This document shows positions 61,126 to 64,000 of a stretch of 64,000 nt of DNA, piece after piece. Each line of letters opens with the position of its first letter. Position 1 is the stretch's first letter. A program made the position numbers and the translations under genes. Below the pieces are notes generated by a model. That model made no database searches, was not told where the DNA came from, and was given only the letters and a program-made list of their open reading frames with translations. The stretch covers positions 62,001 to 126,000 of the forward strand of contig ONGG01000010.1 of NCBI GenBank assembly GCA_900317305.1, written 5' to 3'. The stretch comes from an uncultured Prevotellaceae bacterium (GTDB lineage: Bacteria; Bacteroidota; Bacteroidia; Bacteroidales; Bacteroidaceae).

Positions 61126-62960
61126 GGTTTTGGGGTTTTGTCGTTGTCAATAAGTTGGAGCAGGTGTTCCACGGCCTCGGCCTCGGGGATGTTTTTCTCC
61201 ACACATTCCTTGCCGCGGTAAAGAGAGATCTTGCCTCGGCCGGCACCTACATATCCGTAGTCGGCGTCGGCCATCTCGCCCGGACCGTTCACGATGCAGC
61301 CCATGATACCGATTTTCAGACCTTTCAGGTGCTTGGTGGCCGCTTTGATGCGGGCAATGGTGGCTTGCAGGTCGTAGAGCGTGCGGCCACATCCAGGACA
61401 ACTGATATACTCGGTCTTGCTGGTGCGCAGACGGGCGGCTTGCAGGATGCCCAGCGAGGTGGAGAGAATATCGGTGGTTGGCAGGTCGCCGTCGTTGAGC
61501 AGCCATAGTCCATCGGTCAGTCCATCAATCATAAGGGCACCCATGTCGGCGGCGGATTCTATCTGGAAGTCGCTCTTCTCTTCTTTCGAATGGGCATAGG
61601 CTTGGGCAAACACCACAGGATTGTCGACACCGGCCTTCATCAGTTCGTGCACGAAGGCGCGCTGCTCGCCCAGACGGTTGACATGTCGGCTCACGCACAC
61701 TGCCACCACCTCGGGGTGGGCTTTCAGGCAGGCCGTGTATTCCTCAAGGTTGGCGCCGTAGTTGAGCACCAGGAATTTCACGTCGGCCTTTACCGAGGCG
61801 ATAAGCGGCATGGCGGTATGGGGGAAGATGGGGTAGGTGTTCTCCCGCCCATCAAACACGTTGTAGTCTACGATGTAGCGTTGCTTGCCGACAGAGGAGG
61901 GGACGGTTTGTCCGGAGTAGATATAGTCGGGCTTCTGCTCACCGTCGCTCACGTCGCCATCGGCCGAGATCACCACTACGGGCACATTGCAGCCACCGAT
62001 GTTGCCCACGGCGTGGGTCTTGCGCCGTGTGGGGCGCAGGTAGTCGAAGTCTTTTGCTGCGGAGGTGGGGATGAGCGTGTGGTGGGCGCGGGCTGTGATG
62101 TAGTCCACAAGATGCCGGGCCACGGGAATCTCGCACTCGGGCTCCTCGCTTAGCGACACCCGCACGGTGTCGCCGATGCCGTCGGCCAACAGGGCTCCGA
62201 TGCCCACGGCACTCTTGATGCGTCCGTCCTCGCCCTCGCCAGCTTCGGTCACGCCTAAATGCAGGGGGTAGTGCATGTCTTCCTGGTCCATCTGGTGCAC
62301 CAGGAGCCTTACCGACCGCACCATCACCACGGTGTTGGAGGCCTTGATCGAGATGACCACGTTGTCGAAGGCCTCACGGTGGCAGATACGCAGAAACTCC
62401 ATGCAACTCTCCACGATGCCCTCGGGGGTGTCGCCATAGCGCGACATGATACGGTCGGAGAGCGAACCGTGGTTCACTCCGATGCGCAGGGCGGTGTGGT
62501 GTTCTCGGCAAATCTGCAACAAGGGCAGCAGGGTGTCCTCTATCTTCTTCAGTTCGGCGGCATACTCCTCGTCGGTATACTCGAGTTTCCGGAAAGTGCG
62601 GGCCGGGTCGACGTAGTTGCCGGGGTTGATGCGCACCTTCTCGGCATAGCGTGCGGCCACCTCGGCCACATGGGGATTGAAATGTACGTCGGCCACAAGG
62701 GGGGTGTTGATGCCCTGGCTGCGCAGACCGGCGTTGATATGGCGTAGGTTCTCGGCCTCTCGGGTGCCTTGAGTGGTGAATCTCACATACTCGCCACCAG
62801 CCTCGATGATACGTTTGGCCTGTGCCACACATCCCTCGGTGTCGTTGGTCAACACGGTGGCCATCGACTGCACGCGGATGGGGTTGTCGCCACCCATGGG
62901 CACACCACCCACATTCACCTCCCACGTCTCGCGGCGGGTATAGTTAAACAGGTCGGTCAT
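61122..62960 (-). CDS. ispG: 4-Hydroxy-3-methylbut-2-enyl-diphosphate synthase (long form)
   Basis: IspG (GcpE) makes HMBPP from MEcPP in the non-mevalonate isoprenoid pathway, using a [4Fe-4S] cluster. The 612 residues start with the TIM barrel (GGDNPIRVQSMATVLTNDTE, LVADVHFNPHVAEVAARYA). A central insertion domain follows (about 280-510), and the C-terminal cluster domain shows SCPGCGRTLYDLQ and GIMGCIVNGPGEMADADYG. The inserted domain is characteristic of Bacteroidetes, Chlamydiae and plants; E. coli's is about 370 residues. purE lies three bases upstream. Confidence 0.95.
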   Translation of the reverse strand: MTDLFNYTRRETWEVNVGGVPMGGDNPIRVQSMATVLTNDTEGCVAQAKRIIEAGGEYVRFTTQGTREAENLRHINAGLRSQGINTPLVADVHFNPHVAEVAARYAEKVRINPGNYVDPARTFRKLEYTDEEYAAELKKIEDTLLPLLQICREHHTALRIGVNHGSLSDRIMSRYGDTPEGIVESCMEFLRICHREAFDNVVISIKASNTVVMVRSVRLLVHQMDQEDMHYPLHLGVTEAGEGEDGRIKSAVGIGALLADGIGDTVRVSLSEEPECEIPVARHLVDYITARAHHTLIPTSAAKDFDYLRPTRRKTHAVGNIGGCNVPVVVISADGDVSDGEQKPDYIYSGQTVPSSVGKQRYIVDYNVFDGRENTYPIFPHTAMPLIASVKADVKFLVLNYGANLEEYTACLKAHPEVVAVCVSRHVNRLGEQRAFVHELMKAGVDNPVVFAQAYAHSKEEKSDFQIESAADMGALMIDGLTDGLWLLNDGDLPTTDILSTSLGILQAARLRTSKTEYISCPGCGRTLYDLQATIARIKAATKHLKGLKIGIMGCIVNGPGEMADADYGYVGAGRGKISLYRGKECVEKNIPEAEAVEHLLQLIDNDKTPKP

Positions 62961-62963
62961 CGC

Positions 62964-63473
62964 TCAGTTGGTCTTGAATTGGTAGTTCTTGATCTCGGCC
63001 AACTGGCGGTTGGCCTTTTCTATCTTCTCGCCCAGGTTGGCCTTGTAGGCTTCCACGCGTGAGGCCACCTCGGTGTCGGCGATGGCTATCATCTCGGCGG
63101 CCAGGATGGCGGCATTGGCGGCCGCGTTCACTCCCACGGTGGCCACGGGGATGCCCGGAGGCATCTGGATGATGCTCAGCATGGCATCGAGACCGTCGAG
63201 CATGCCCTTGATGGGCACTCCGATGACAGGCACGGTGGTCGATGCGGCGATCACACCGGGCAGGGCTGCGGCCATGCCGGCGGCTGCGATAATCACCTTG
63301 ATGCCACGGTTTTTGGCCTGACGTGCGAATTGCTCCACGGCATCGGGAGTGCGGTGTGCGGAGAGGGCGTTCACTTCAAAGGGTATGGCCATGTCTTCAA
63401 GCATTTGCATGGCTTTCTCCATCACGGGCAGGTCGCTGGTGCTTCCCATGATGATGCTTACGATAGGATTCAT
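62964..63473 (-). CDS. purE: N5-carboxyaminoimidazole ribonucleotide mutase
   Basis: PurE converts N5-CAIR to CAIR in purine synthesis. The 169 residues begin VSIIMGSTSDLPVMEKAMQML, with the class I active-site segment NALSAHRTPDAV (catalytic His) and AAAGMAAALPGVIAA. All the usual blocks are present. A partner purK is not in the window. It sits between a PAP2-like membrane gene (21 bases) and ispG (3 bases). Confidence 0.96.
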   Translation of the reverse strand: MNPIVSIIMGSTSDLPVMEKAMQMLEDMAIPFEVNALSAHRTPDAVEQFARQAKNRGIKVIIAAAGMAAALPGVIAASTTVPVIGVPIKGMLDGLDAMLSIIQMPPGIPVATVGVNAAANAAILAAEMIAIADTEVASRVEAYKANLGEKIEKANRQLAEIKNYQFKTN

Positions 63474-63494
63474 GTCGTTATGGTTTTGTTGGGT

Positions 63495-64000
63495 TTATAC
63501 ATATACTACCGACAGGAAGGCGCAGACGATGCCGACGAGGTAGCCGGCCACCACCTGTTCAAGGGTGTGCTGCTTGAGGATGATGCGGCTGGTGCCCACC
63601 ATGCCGGCGAGCAGGAGCAACAGGCAGATCCACCACACGGGGTTGAAGTTGAAGATCATAGCGAAGGCCACCAGGGCTCCCGTCACGCCCCCGATGGCTG
63701 CCGAGTGGGTGGAGATTTTCCACCATAGATTGATGATGGCGCACACCACCTGGATGATGAGCGAGGCCATCACGATGCTGCCGATGAAATGCGAGGCATG
63801 GTTGATTGTGAGCAGGTAATAGCAGGTGAGATAGCACATGATGGAGATGACATAGGGCACCACGCGCCGCTCCTTCACACCCAGTTGGATACGGGTCCAT
63901 CCCTGATAGCGGCGGTAAAGGCGTATCATGGCGGTGGGAAGAAGGATGGTGAAGGTGTATACCATCAGCAGGATGTAGATTTTCACGCCTAAGGGCAGGA
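63495..64000 (-). CDS. PAP2-like membrane phosphatase (5' end outside window)
   Basis: A membrane protein with at least 168 residues visible. Five hydrophobic stretches occur. NHASHFIGSIVMASLIIQVV and ISTHSAAIGGVTGALVAFA carry the His residues of the PAP2 phosphatase signature (SxxxHS-like), and GTSRIILKQHTLEQVVAGYLVG the final Arg/His block (Rx6H). A GTG at 63986 could start it, but the frame is open to the edge and LPLGVKIYILLMVY reads like an internal loop and helix, so I treat it as partial. PAP2 proteins dephosphorylate lipids such as undecaprenyl pyrophosphate. Confidence 0.85.
   Translation of the reverse strand, partial: LPLGVKIYILLMVYTFTILLPTAMIRLYRRYQGWTRIQLGVKERRVVPYVISIMCYLTCYYLLTINHASHFIGSIVMASLIIQVVCAIINLWWKISTHSAAIGGVTGALVAFAMIFNFNPVWWICLLLLLAGMVGTSRIILKQHTLEQVVAGYLVGIVCAFLSVVYV

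Overview
The window looks like a chromosomal stretch from a Bacteroidales bacterium, most likely Prevotella or Segatella. Three things point there. The gene complement is typical: a FrdCAB-type three-subunit succinate/fumarate complex, an IspG of about 612 residues, an S46 dipeptidyl-peptidase, a TGS/ThrRS-like nucleoside kinase, KorAB without small ferredoxin subunits, and GH3-type acyl-adenylases. Promoters follow the Bacteroidetes pattern TTTG-N19/20-TAnnTTTG and can be read before many operons. Shine-Dalgarno sequences are mostly absent. It is almost entirely core genome. I see no phage, transposase, CRISPR array or defence island.

The most notable feature is a probable replication origin and centromere region at the left end. 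Between mutS and the succinate/fumarate operon (2392-2766) there is a cluster of DnaA-box-like 9-mers: one perfect TGTGGATAA, one TTATCCACC and six TTTTCCACA/TGTGGAAAA. An AT-rich stretch follows, and related inverted-repeat elements lie on both sides. From 6 to 10.5 kb to the right there are three ParB-type parS sequences: one perfect TGTTTCACGTGAAACA and two 15/16 matches.

Layout. 1-2231: mutS (-, cut by the window edge). 2232-2972: candidate oriC. 2973-6398: sdhB-sdhA-sdhC (-). 6666-12891: mnmG, apt, uvrC, dtd, a MazG-like gene and deoC (+). 13004-13987: polyprenyl synthetase (-). 14067-19046: polA, a tandem promoter/hairpin array, ychF and lgt (+). 19094-24478: ruvB-coaD-ybeY-TPM protein-lemA-vanX-like-methyltransferase, one long minus-strand operon. 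24684-24757: tRNA with CAT anticodon. 24944-32725: SpmAB fusion, flippase, S46 peptidase and GH2 glycosidase (+). 32885-37423: three FKBP isomerases and a DEAD-box helicase (-). 37636-38340: sirtuin (+). 38345-40063: Na/Pi transporter (-). 40156-44940: nucleoside kinase and korAB (+). 45294-45785: small secreted protein (+). 45876-55060: GH3, Ig-like lipoprotein, DUF3108, GNAT, parE and ctpA (-). 55237-57876: acpP-fabF-rnc (-). 58130-59988: DUF4254, GT9 and rubredoxin (+). 60158-64000: PAP2, purE, ispG and a frameshifted aldo/keto reductase (-).

The genes cover DNA replication and repair (mutS, uvrC, polA, ruvB, parE), anaerobic carbon metabolism (fumarate reductase, KorAB), nucleotide salvage (apt, deoC, nucleoside kinase, purE), isoprenoids (ispG, polyprenyl synthetase), lipid and envelope biogenesis (fabF, acpP, lgt, flippase, GT9) and protein folding or proteolysis. 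The least explained items are the oriC/parS region, the triplicated promoter with inverted repeats ahead of ychF, the intercistronic hairpin between acpP and fabF, and the broken aldo/keto reductase.
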